DNA from: Euryarchaeota archaeon UBA126
Lineage (GTDB): Archaea > Thermoplasmatota > Poseidoniia > Poseidoniales > Thalassarchaeaceae
Length of the DNA stretch: 25,842 nucleotides
Direction: 5' to 3'
Assembly: GCA_002497025.1 (NCBI GenBank)
Contig: DAMG01000025.1
Location: 1 to 25,842, forward strand
In this document: piece after piece, positions 1 to 6,798 of the stretch
Numbering within the stretch: position 1 is the stretch's first letter
Layout of the letters: each line of letters begins with the position of its first letter
Notes under the pieces: model-generated
What the model was told of the DNA's origin: nothing
Databases searched by the model: none
The model's input: the letters and a program-made list of their open reading frames with translations, nothing else
Translations under genes and position numbers: made by a program

Positions 1-182
1 GGAGGCCTTTCCTCATCTAAACTCCAAAGGCATTCATCATGTGGATTTCCAGCGGTTTCCGGAGAGCCGATTATTGCTACTGGTTCGAGCCAGGGGTGAA
101 ACTGAAGGCGCTGGAAGAAGCGTTGAGCAACGAGTCCGGTAGCGCCGAGGATGGCGCATCTGACCCTTCCATAGGCATCCAT
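1..182 (-). CDS. asd: Aspartate-semialdehyde dehydrogenase, N-terminal fragment (runs off window)
   Basis: This is the first 60 codons of a minus-strand gene that leaves the window at base 1. The ATG at 182 is followed by MDAYGRVRCAILGATGLVAQ, a Rossmann-type dinucleotide-binding loop (GATGxVxQ), and then a HPWLEP segment. That order is typical of the NADP-binding domain of aspartate-semialdehyde dehydrogenase, which reduces aspartyl phosphate in the lysine/threonine/methionine pathway. The last Gly of the usual GATGxVG loop is Ala here. An in-frame TGA at 192-194 leaves no ATG further upstream. The catalytic Cys and the rest of the protein lie outside the window. ArgC (N-acetylglutamyl-phosphate reductase) has a similar loop but fits the HPW segment less well. 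The gene diverges from rmuC across about 113 bases. Confidence 0.82.
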   Translation of the reverse strand, partial: MDAYGRVRCAILGATGLVAQRFFQRLQFHPWLEPVAIIGSPETAGNPHDECLWSLDEERP

Positions 183-266
183 TGTTTGAACTCATCATTA
201 CACCCTTGGTAAAGAGTACTGTTTGGAGTTCTTGTTACAATTGTAGCTGATTTGGTTCTGAGAAGG

Positions 267-273
267 TTAAATA
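267..273 (+). promoter_or_regulatory. TATA-like box for rmuC (probably leaderless)
   Basis: TTAAATA is centred about 26 bases before the ATG at 296 and is preceded by a purine stretch (GAGAAGG) where an archaeal BRE would lie. Archaeal TATA boxes sit about 26 bases before the transcription start, so the mRNA is predicted to begin at or next to the start codon, as a leaderless transcript. No Shine-Dalgarno sequence is seen before this ATG, which agrees with that. Confidence 0.6.
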
Positions 274-295
274 CCCTCGATTTCTATCTGATATC

Positions 296-1567
296 ATGTT
301 AAGTGAAATTGTGTATATCGTCGGCGCCTTGCTTGCCGGAGGAGCTATCGGTTGGTTACTGGCCAAACAGAAAACAAACCATGAGTTGAGTCGAGCTAAA
401 TTGGAACTAAGTCGTGCTCAGGCTTTGAATGAAGCAAAAGAAGGTGGAGACGATAAAACTCGAGAACTTCTGAATGAAGAGAGAAAAAGAGTCAATGAAT
501 TACTTGAGTCAAGGTTCGAAAATATAGCAACTAAAGTAAATCAGCAAAATTCTGAGGCTTTTTTACAATTAGCAGAACAGAAATTTAACTCAGACCAAAA
601 AGAAGCTGAAAAATCTCTTGACGCGAGGAAAATGGAAGTTGAGAATTTAATCAAACCTCTGCGCGAAGAAATGACTAAATTATCTAAAGCAAATTCAGAA
701 ATGGAAAAGGATAGAGTTGGTGCATACGAAGCGATCAAGCGCCAATTGAAAGAGTTGGGGCAGAAGGCAGACTCTCTAGGAGACAGAACGACTGCTCTTT
801 CGACCGCGTTAACAACCTCTGGGCAGGCTAGAGGAAATTGGGGGGAAATGAAGCTAAGAAGACTGTTCGAAATGGCTGGAATGTCGGAACAAGTTGATTT
901 CTTCGAACAAGAAACCGTAGAAGGTGGTGGTCGTCCTGACTATATTGTTAGGCTACCTCAAGAAGGGGTAATTCCAATCGATTCAAAAGCGACTGGATCT
1001 CATTTCCTACAAGCGGTGGAGTTAGACCCAGGGCCCGAACAGGATGCACATCTGAAAGAACATGCAAAAGCCATGAAGAATAGAATCAAGGAGCTCGGCG
1101 CAAAGGCGTATCAAGAGTCTATAGAAGGTGACTTTGACCATGTTGTGATGTTCATACCCAGTGAAGCGATGGCTGCAGCGGCTTTCACAACCGATCCAGA
1201 ATTACTAGATTATGCCATGACCAAATCAGTGTTAATAGCCACACCTGTGACTATGTTGGGGCTATTGAGAACTGTCGCTCTATACTGGCAGCAACACGCA
1301 TTGGCAGAGGGTGCAAGAGAGATTTACGATGTGTCTAGAGAAATGTATAAGCGAACTAACACACTAATCGAACACATTCTGAAAGTAGGTAGCCATCTGG
1401 ACAAGGCTGGAAAGTCATACAATGATGCTATGCGATCTTACGAAAGTCGCGTATTACCCCAAGGGCGTAGATTGGATGAATTGAAGGTCTCGGAGACATT
1501 ACAAAGTGGATTGCCAGAAGCCACTGAAGTTAGCACGAGACCTGATAGGTTAGAAGAGGAGGAGTGA
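296..1567 (+). CDS. rmuC: RmuC-family protein (putative DNA recombination-limiting nuclease-like)
   Basis: The 423-residue protein has an N-terminal membrane anchor (about residues 4-23, rich in Leu/Ile/Gly/Ala). A long charged coiled coil (about 28-160) follows, then the conserved RmuC domain (about 165-375). The domain contains GRPDYIVRL followed by IPIDSKA, a PD-(D/E)xK-type arrangement with Asp215, Asp229 and Lys231. In bacteria RmuC limits inversion and rearrangement at short inverted repeats; nuclease activity is predicted from the fold. The order of anchor, coiled coil and domain is the normal family architecture, and the C-terminus is acidic. The start is supported by the TATA-like box 26 bases upstream. 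The stop (TGA, 1565-1567) overlaps an ATG that opens a 9-codon mini-ORF leading into the next gene, so the two are probably co-transcribed. Confidence 0.9.
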   Translation: MLSEIVYIVGALLAGGAIGWLLAKQKTNHELSRAKLELSRAQALNEAKEGGDDKTRELLNEERKRVNELLESRFENIATKVNQQNSEAFLQLAEQKFNSDQKEAEKSLDARKMEVENLIKPLREEMTKLSKANSEMEKDRVGAYEAIKRQLKELGQKADSLGDRTTALSTALTTSGQARGNWGEMKLRRLFEMAGMSEQVDFFEQETVEGGGRPDYIVRLPQEGVIPIDSKATGSHFLQAVELDPGPEQDAHLKEHAKAMKNRIKELGAKAYQESIEGDFDHVVMFIPSEAMAAAAFTTDPELLDYAMTKSVLIATPVTMLGLLRTVALYWQQHALAEGAREIYDVSREMYKRTNTLIEHILKVGSHLDKAGKSYNDAMRSYESRVLPQGRRLDELKVSETLQSGLPEATEVSTRPDRLEEEE

Positions 1568-1596
1568 TGGCCTTCACCCTACTCGCAAGGTCATGA
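1567..1596 (+). other. Nine-codon mini-ORF linking rmuC to the M23 gene
   Basis: The rmuC stop overlaps an ATG (TGATG, 1565-1569). This opens the frame MAFTLLARS, ending in TGA at 1594-1596. That stop overlaps the ATG of the next gene (ATGA, 1593-1596). Both junctions are of the kind used for termination-reinitiation. It may be a spacer that lets ribosomes re-initiate, or it may be chance; no function for the peptide is implied. Confidence 0.35.
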
Positions 1597-2174
1597 TTGA
1601 TTGGGATTCCCACGAGTTTCATCCAGTTGTCTATATGCCAGAAGATTACACTATCCTTGACTTGTCAGGGGGTACTTGGACCCCTCCAAAGACCGAATAT
1701 AGTGTCGGGAAGTACGACGAATTACGACCAGGGTTATACTCTACTGAACTCTTCTCAGGAGAGCGTTTTCTGCATATTGGAATAGATATTGGCGCACCGA
1801 TGGGAACTGCCTGTATGGCATTTACAAATGGAGAAATTTCTCATTTTGGATATAATGCAGCCGATGGAGATTATGGTCACGTTGTGATTACAAAACACAT
1901 CCTAGATGGTACTGCAATATGGGCTCTTTACGGCCACCTTGATTCTGCTTCAATAGAAGGTAAATCAGTCGGTCAAAAGGTGAATGCTGGTGATGTAATA
2001 TGTTGGATGGGAGCTCCTCATGAAAATGGTGGCTGGGAGCCACACCTACATTTCCAATTATCATTTCAAGAGCCAAAAACTCACGATATGCCCGGTGTTG
2101 TTGCACCTAATGACCGAGAAGAGGCTTTGCGAATATATCCAGATCCTAGATTGGTTTTGGGACCCCTCTACTAA
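1593..2174 (+). CDS. Stand-alone M23/LytM-type metallopeptidase-fold protein
   Basis: The 193-residue protein has the zinc-site pattern of M23 (lysostaphin/LytM) endopeptidases: His61-x3-Asp65 in HIGIDIG, a YGHL with His115, and His151-x-His153 in PHLHFQ. No signal peptide or membrane segment is visible, so it should be cytosolic. The ENGGWEPHLHFQ stretch and the ending PGVVAPN...YPDPRLVLG resemble, from memory, the central M23 domain of large bacterial phosphotransferase/M23/class-III aminotransferase fusion proteins rather than cell-wall hydrolases. Euryarchaea of this kind have no murein, so a role in small-molecule or peptide metabolism is more likely than wall cleavage; the substrate is unknown. 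Its 3' end overlaps the convergent isomerase gene by 4 bases. The start is coupled to rmuC through a mini-ORF. Confidence 0.82.
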   Translation: MIDWDSHEFHPVVYMPEDYTILDLSGGTWTPPKTEYSVGKYDELRPGLYSTELFSGERFLHIGIDIGAPMGTACMAFTNGEISHFGYNAADGDYGHVVITKHILDGTAIWALYGHLDSASIEGKSVGQKVNAGDVICWMGAPHENGGWEPHLHFQLSFQEPKTHDMPGVVAPNDREEALRIYPDPRLVLGPLY

Positions 2175-3208
2175 ATTGTAGATAGATATGTTTTGAGACT
2201 TTTGATGGCGGTCATTTCAGACGGATCAATACCATTAATCATAGCCAAAGCAATACTTACCCAATCGGTTATGTGTGCAGCGGTTAGGAGGCTCTCAAGG
2301 AGGCTATCTCCTTCGCAATCAAGTAACCAAGAATCACCCGCTTCAAGATTTTCCATCATCCAACTGATTCGCGCGCGCACGCGAGGGTGGGTATGTGGAC
2401 TTGCAATGTATAGCAATGCTTGAGAAGATGAGTTCCTGTCCCAGGCAACAATCTCGTTGTGGTTCATTTCTGGTAATTGGACGGGACGGGAAAATCTCTC
2501 AGAGTTCTCGTTTAATTGGTTAGTAAATCTAACACCAACCGATGCCATTTCACTAGCAGAAACAATCCCGATATCTCGCTCAGACATTCCATTGGCCATT
2601 GCGGCTACTTTACCGTCCCCTCCGACTATATCCGCTAACTTAGAGCAAGAGCGTAATCGACCTAACATCTGAGTCATTTCTTCCTCTGATGGCCGTGGTA
2701 GAACCCCTAGGGCCCAGCAAAGGGATAATTGACTCCCGAATAAATGACCGAATGCAGAGCGAGGCATTTGTCCAGAAGGAACTGAAATACATAATGACTC
2801 ATCACTTTGTGAGAGTAAATTCTCCAATTCTCCACCCGAACAGATACCGACTACAACACCTCCTTCTTCCAATGCCTGTCTTACACCATCTAGAGTCTCC
2901 TCTGTATTTCCCGAATAGGAGGTCGCTAACACTAGCCAATCTGGCCCCCACCATGATGGTAAGCCGTAGTTATTCCAGACCACAAATGGTAGACCTCCTG
3001 AATCATCCGCTAGGGCTGAAAGGAACATACCTCCGGCGCCAGAGCCACCCATCCCTAGACAGACAACTCCACTCCAATCCATATCTGCTTCGATTTCTAT
3101 TTCTGCAGACATGGCAGCCTCTAGGTCATCCACAAAATTTCTGGTGAAGCGAGCCATGTCTGATTTGTCATGTTTATCGAGAAGTGATTGAAAATCTATC
3201 TCAGACAT
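2171..3208 (-). CDS. Bifunctional phosphoglucose/phosphomannose isomerase (SIS-domain)
   Basis: The 345-residue protein has two SIS (sugar isomerase) domains. It interconverts glucose-6-P and fructose-6-P, and mannose-6-P and fructose-6-P, for gluconeogenesis/glycolysis and mannose donor supply. Visible family features are the phosphate-binding MGGSGAGG (53-60) and ATSYSGNTEETL (95-106), then QLNEN with Glu234 and PEMNHNE with His250. The 16-residue Glu-His spacing equals that between the catalytic Glu203 and His219 known for the Pyrobaculum enzyme. His312 near the C-terminus is a further candidate active-site residue. ATG 3208 is preferred over an in-frame upstream start at 3247, because a GAGGAG motif (3214-3219) lies 5 bases before it and the NMD3-like gene stops 2 bases before it. 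It is the last gene of its minus-strand run. Confidence 0.88.
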   Translation of the reverse strand: MSEIDFQSLLDKHDKSDMARFTRNFVDDLEAAMSAEIEIEADMDWSGVVCLGMGGSGAGGMFLSALADDSGGLPFVVWNNYGLPSWWGPDWLVLATSYSGNTEETLDGVRQALEEGGVVVGICSGGELENLLSQSDESLCISVPSGQMPRSAFGHLFGSQLSLCWALGVLPRPSEEEMTQMLGRLRSCSKLADIVGGDGKVAAMANGMSERDIGIVSASEMASVGVRFTNQLNENSERFSRPVQLPEMNHNEIVAWDRNSSSQALLYIASPHTHPRVRARISWMMENLEAGDSWLLDCEGDSLLESLLTAAHITDWVSIALAMINGIDPSEMTAIKSLKTYLSTI

Positions 3209-3210
3209 AT

Positions 3211-4263
3211 TCACTCCTCTCCCATGTGCCCTGGTAGTGCCATCCATAAGTCGTCTATGAAGGCGATGCGTAAGTTTGTCGCCGAACCATCATCATCGTA
3301 GGGGAGAGCGACGGTAACCACACGATAATCAGTAGGGTCCATTACCTCAGCACCGGAAGTATCACGATTCAATACATCGACTATGATTTGGTCCACAAAA
3401 CTACTCACAACAGTGGCCTTTTCCATATCTCTCCAAGTCGCACCTATCCGCTCATTTCGGTCTAAACTCCTTAGGGTTGGACCATCCTTCTGCCAAGCCG
3501 ATACAAGCCATTTTTCTTTTTTGAGGCGAATGACATCACCAAGCCCATAAGCTGGTTTACGATAAGACAAGGTTAGTCTAGTGACTTCTGACCCTTCTCT
3601 CATGCCAACCAGCGTCGATGTTTCTTTTGTTGTTCCACCAAATCTTCGAACAAGTTTTCTGGCCCAAGTTCTTGCTAATGCCTTTGAACCAAGTTGTAAA
3701 TCCCAACCGCCAGTTACAGGCCCTTCTTTAGTGATGAAAAACATCGGATCCGATTCTAATTCATTGAGCAATTCATCTAAAGTCCCTCTAAGACTCTTGA
3801 GTTCCTCGTCAGACAATCTACGTCCAGCACTCCTAAGCTGCATAGTCGCCTCAAAATATGCTCCTGCTTTTCTAGTGCAGGTAGGACAAACAGCATTACT
3901 AGTCTGCAATAGAACTTCATGCTGATCAGAGAATTTGTGACCTTCGAGTTGCCCTTCGACATTGACGTGAAGACGAGCAGTTCTCTCATCAATTGGCTGA
4001 TAGGCCATATCTACTGCAATATCACTCGCTCCATCTGTAACACCGAGATTTTCTCTAAGTCTTAACTCTCCCAATTCCTCGTCTTCAATGTTAACCCAGC
4101 GCTTCTCTACCTCGTGCATTCCGCACTTTGCACAGCGATGTTGTTGAATGCGCTCAGGAACTACGGAAAATACAGTTCTAGTTCTCAAACAGTCCTCGCA
4201 AAGTCGTTCTGATGTAAGCGGAGGGGGAGACCCACAGGCGATACAAAACGCTGCGCCATCCAT
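3211..4263 (-). CDS. NMD3-family zinc protein (archaeal homolog of 60S export adaptor)
   Basis: The 350-residue protein opens with paired zinc-binding cysteines Cys7/Cys10, Cys22/Cys25 and Cys44/Cys47, with a further CPTC at 126-129. This matches the N-terminal zinc region of NMD3. In eukaryotes NMD3 binds the large ribosomal subunit and is an adaptor for its nuclear export. Archaeal homologs have only this N-terminal part and are presumed to act in large-subunit assembly or quality control. The middle (about 130-260) contains FEATMQLR, a Gly-Gly-Trp-Asp segment and RFGGTTKETSTLVG, as expected for NMD3. The C-terminal region (260-350) is less recognisable. The start is ATG 4263 with GGGGGAG just upstream. 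It is nearly continuous with the isomerase gene, so the two are probably co-translated. Confidence 0.85.
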   Translation of the reverse strand: MDGAAFCIACGSPPPLTSERLCEDCLRTRTVFSVVPERIQQHRCAKCGMHEVEKRWVNIEDEELGELRLRENLGVTDGASDIAVDMAYQPIDERTARLHVNVEGQLEGHKFSDQHEVLLQTSNAVCPTCTRKAGAYFEATMQLRSAGRRLSDEELKSLRGTLDELLNELESDPMFFITKEGPVTGGWDLQLGSKALARTWARKLVRRFGGTTKETSTLVGMREGSEVTRLTLSYRKPAYGLGDVIRLKKEKWLVSAWQKDGPTLRSLDRNERIGATWRDMEKATVVSSFVDQIIVDVLNRDTSGAEVMDPTDYRVVTVALPYDDDGSATNLRIAFIDDLWMALPGHMGEE

Positions 4264-4328
4264 ACTGCTCCCCCGCCAAGCGGCAAGCCCACTCCGTTTG
4301 AAGGGTTGGTGAGCCGGTCGAAGGCTAA

Positions 4329-4350
4329 TTCGGCCCCCTTCGGGGCCGAA
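4329..4350. terminator. Perfect GC-rich hairpin between ccm cluster and NMD3-like gene
   Basis: TTCGGCCCC (4329-4337) and GGGGCCGAA (4342-4350) form an uninterrupted 9-bp stem with a CTTC loop. It lies 18 bases after the stop of the ccmD-like gene and 66 bases before the NMD3-like start, all on the minus strand. There is no long T-run next to it, so classical intrinsic termination is not established. It may end or protect the ccm mRNA, or act on the downstream gene. Confidence 0.5.
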
Positions 4351-4367
4351 ATCACAACAAAATGAAA

Positions 4368-4520
4368 TTATTCGTCTTCAGTAGACATTGGTTGTTCGTC
4401 TGAAAGAGATTCTAATTCCATCTCTAAGAATGAAATTGAAGTCAGCACATCTCGACTGAACCAGATTACCAAACCAAGCATGATTGCGTAGGCTATGTAC
4501 GCTTCCGTAATACCGCTCAA
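4368..4520 (-). CDS. CcmD-like small membrane protein (50 aa, TTG start)
   Basis: This short gene directly follows ccmC. TTG 4520 overlaps the ccmC stop (TTGA), and an AGGAGG motif (4528-4533) lies 7 bases before it, which decides the start. The protein begins LSGITEAYIAYAIMLGLVIW, giving one membrane helix at about residues 6-21. An acidic tail rich in Glu/Ser follows. Bacterial CcmD is also a tiny single-helix protein with a conserved aromatic near the helix start, encoded right after ccmC. It helps release heme-loaded CcmE from the CcmABC complex. Position, size and topology support the call. Sequence identity is too low in so short a protein for certainty, and the tail is cytosolic only by analogy. 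Confidence 0.68.
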   Translation of the reverse strand: MSGITEAYIAYAIMLGLVIWFSRDVLTSISFLEMELESLSDEQPMSTEDE

Positions 4521-5242
4521 GATACCGCCTCCTGATCTAGCTCATTCTTTCTACCAGATACCTTCGCAGCAAGGCGATATCTCTTGTTTGAAAGTAGTAG
4601 TAAACCGGTGAATAAAATGCACATTAGTCCAAAACTGATTAACAGGAATGAGCGTATGTCTGGACTCATCCCTAGTGTTTCGCTTGACTCTACAATCAAA
4701 ACCTCTGGATGGGTAGTTTCCCACCAAGTGGTCGCACCAGCAGTAATCGGAACTAAGGCGAATCCGAATAAACCGACTGCTGATAGAGTGTCTCGATTTT
4801 GTTGTGTATCGGGTTGAGATTGACGAGAATAGACGAGAAATAGGGCAACTGCAGTGAGTAAAGCGAAGGAATTGAGTCTCATATCGCCCCAATCCCAAGG
4901 CCGACCCCATTCCGCAGATGCCCAAATTGGGCCGGAAGTAATTACTCCTAATCCAAAAATTACACCAAGATCGGAACCACTCTGAAAGTAAACCCAAGCG
5001 TCTTCACTACGCTTGAGGTACCACATCAATGAGCCATAAAATAGGACACTAAAAGATAAGAATGAACACCAAGCAAATGGGACGTGAAGATAGAGGATTC
5101 TGTAGGCTTCTGGGGCCCCCCAACAGCCACCTCCAGTACATGGTTTCAAGCCGGGTGCATATTCCAAACCAAGAATTGTAACAAATACGATACCTGCAAG
5201 TCCAAGATATGTCAGAGCATAACCGGAATCACGAAAATTCAT
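4517..5242 (-). CDS. ccmC: Cytochrome c biogenesis heme-handling protein CcmC
   Basis: The 241-residue protein has six predicted membrane helices and belongs to the CcmC/CcmF/CcsA heme-handling superfamily. It presents heme for attachment during cytochrome c maturation. YLHVPFAW with His53 and WWETTHP with His178 match the two conserved heme-ligand histidines of CcmC. The tryptophan-rich loop between them is WGRPWDWGDMRL (112-123), a variant of the usual WWD signature. Cys35 and Cys40 lie in a Gly-rich external loop. ATG 5242 is preferred because GGTGA lies shortly before it. A TTG at 5257 overlapping the upstream stop is the alternative and would add five residues. It follows the ccmAB fusion and overlaps the ccmD-like gene. 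Confidence 0.88.
   Translation of the reverse strand: MNFRDSGYALTYLGLAGIVFVTILGLEYAPGLKPCTGGGCWGAPEAYRILYLHVPFAWCSFLSFSVLFYGSLMWYLKRSEDAWVYFQSGSDLGVIFGLGVITSGPIWASAEWGRPWDWGDMRLNSFALLTAVALFLVYSRQSQPDTQQNRDTLSAVGLFGFALVPITAGATTWWETTHPEVLIVESSETLGMSPDIRSFLLISFGLMCILFTGLLLLSNKRYRLAAKVSGRKNELDQEAVS
4528..4533 (-). promoter_or_regulatory. Ribosome binding site deciding the ccmD-like TTG start
   Basis: AGGAGG on the minus strand lies inside the last codons of ccmC, 7 bases before TTG 4520. It is a full match to the archaeal 16S anti-Shine-Dalgarno core and indicates translational coupling. Confidence 0.65.
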
Positions 5243-5253
5243 TTTCTCACCAC

Positions 5254-6708
5254 TCAATCCTCAGGGATGATGACTGCCATTGCCCACAATAAAACCACAG
5301 TCAGCCATGCTATAGCGATGTCTGCAATAGGCTCACCTAGCGCTAATTCAAAACTCATTCCATTGCTCATTATCGAAGTCAGAGCGCTAGTCATTTGCAA
5401 GAATGGCCAGATTAGGACTAGTTGTAATAAAATTCCCGCTACAGCACCTGCTCGAGTAAGGTCGGACACCATCAGATGCAAAGCCGAAGCGGCCACACTT
5501 AGGTCAATGATTACGAATGCGAATAACCACAGCCACAACATAACATCAGAATTCATTGCTGAATCGTCGGCAATAACAAACCATGAGACATAAATTATTG
5601 GCAGTGGCAGAATCAATGAGATACCCATTATGGAAAACCAGCCTCTTGAGCTGGCACCGGTCATTGCCCTCCACCAATCTCCGGCTCTCTCTTCTGCGAG
5701 TCGTTTGATAATGGCTGGAGAAACAATAGCTGTGATGAAAGCAGGAGTTAGAATTAGAGCGGCTAACAAATCATAATTTTCAGTGCTCCTAGCGATATCT
5801 GTAGACAGTGTATATGCTAGTAATAAGGCGACCAAGGCAGGAACTCCGCGTCCAATTGTATCGATTGGGTTGCGCCTTTCAAGTCTCCAAGTCCAAGCAA
5901 CTAATTCTCCATGGTGTTCTGATACGGAGGGATCTGGAAGATTCGTATGTTCTAGGTTTGATTCCTGTACCTTACTTGTCAATTCTGAGGTCTCGCTGAT
6001 GGTGACAGTTCTGTCGCAAGCGGTAATGACTTCGGGGTCATGAGTCGCAACTAGAACCCCATGGCCTCTCATTGCTAGTGCTCTTAACCATCCTAACAGC
6101 TGTTCTCGAGATGATTGGTCGAGTCCCTCTGATGGCTCATCAAGAAGAACGACCGATGGCTCAGAATTCATAGCAACTGGAACAAGTGCGGACAGAACTG
6201 CAACTCTTCTACGTAGACCACCAGATAGTTTGCATATTCTATCATCTGCTCGGTGTCCAAGGCCCCATTCTGAGATTATTTCATTCAGTGCTTCTGAGTT
6301 ATCTGCTCGTCCAGCAACTCTACAAGCGCCACGAATTCTTTCGAATACTGTTTCGTCACCAGACATACCCTCAGTTTGTAAACAAAGGCCAAAGCCAGAG
6401 ATATCTCCGCGCTGACCTTCCGAGTCTCTAACCGTAGTTTCAACTCCCCTGTCGTTTCTTTGAATACTACCGGCAGTCATTGGATGCAATCCTGCAAGCG
6501 ATTCTAACAAAGTGGACTTTCCTGAACCGTTTACTCCCAACAAACCAACGACTTCACCTTCAGAGAGTGAAAAGTCAACATCTCGGAGCACCTTTCGGGC
6601 ACCTCGATTAACAACTAACCCTCGGGCTGAGAGCAAAGTTCGCGCGCTCACGATATCCCCCACTAGCAGCCTGCGTTTGAGTGGTTCCATCGAAGTCCCT
6701 ATGCACAT
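5254..6708 (-). CDS. CcmA-CcmB fusion: heme-export ABC ATPase joined to its permease
   Basis: One 484-residue chain carries both subunits of the CcmAB transporter. Residues about 25-245 are an ABC ATPase with Walker A GVNGSGKST (58-66), signature LSGGL (161-165), Walker B VVLLDEP with Glu191, and the switch His223. Residues about 280-484 are a CcmB-like permease with roughly six hydrophobic helices. In system I cytochrome c maturation, ATP hydrolysis by CcmAB releases heme-charged CcmE from CcmC. CcmA and CcmB are normally separate proteins, so the fusion is notable. A polar linker (about 245-275) joins the halves. The start is uncertain: ATG 6708, ATG 6690 and GTG 6651 are all in frame, and family alignment favours a start close to residue 20-25. 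The stop overlaps the optional TTG of ccmC. Confidence 0.87.
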   Translation of the reverse strand: MCIGTSMEPLKRRLLVGDIVSARTLLSARGLVVNRGARKVLRDVDFSLSEGEVVGLLGVNGSGKSTLLESLAGLHPMTAGSIQRNDRGVETTVRDSEGQRGDISGFGLCLQTEGMSGDETVFERIRGACRVAGRADNSEALNEIISEWGLGHRADDRICKLSGGLRRRVAVLSALVPVAMNSEPSVVLLDEPSEGLDQSSREQLLGWLRALAMRGHGVLVATHDPEVITACDRTVTISETSELTSKVQESNLEHTNLPDPSVSEHHGELVAWTWRLERRNPIDTIGRGVPALVALLLAYTLSTDIARSTENYDLLAALILTPAFITAIVSPAIIKRLAEERAGDWWRAMTGASSRGWFSIMGISLILPLPIIYVSWFVIADDSAMNSDVMLWLWLFAFVIIDLSVAASALHLMVSDLTRAGAVAGILLQLVLIWPFLQMTSALTSIMSNGMSFELALGEPIADIAIAWLTVVLLWAMAVIIPED

Positions 6709-6798
6709 AGAGCCTTTGTCGAGGCCTGAGGGAGAGGACTGGCTACTGCTGACTATGAGCTTGTTTGGTCTGACCTAACCGGTTCTGATTGGGTCGCA

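Noticed and set aside
183..295. Possible tRNA or small RNA between asd and rmuC
   Set aside because: No cloverleaf or strong stem is visible; the region is explained as a divergent promoter.
2689..3147. 152-codon plus-strand frame inside the sugar isomerase gene
   Set aside because: Antisense to the isomerase, whose catalytic motifs are intact; composition is unlike neighbouring proteins.
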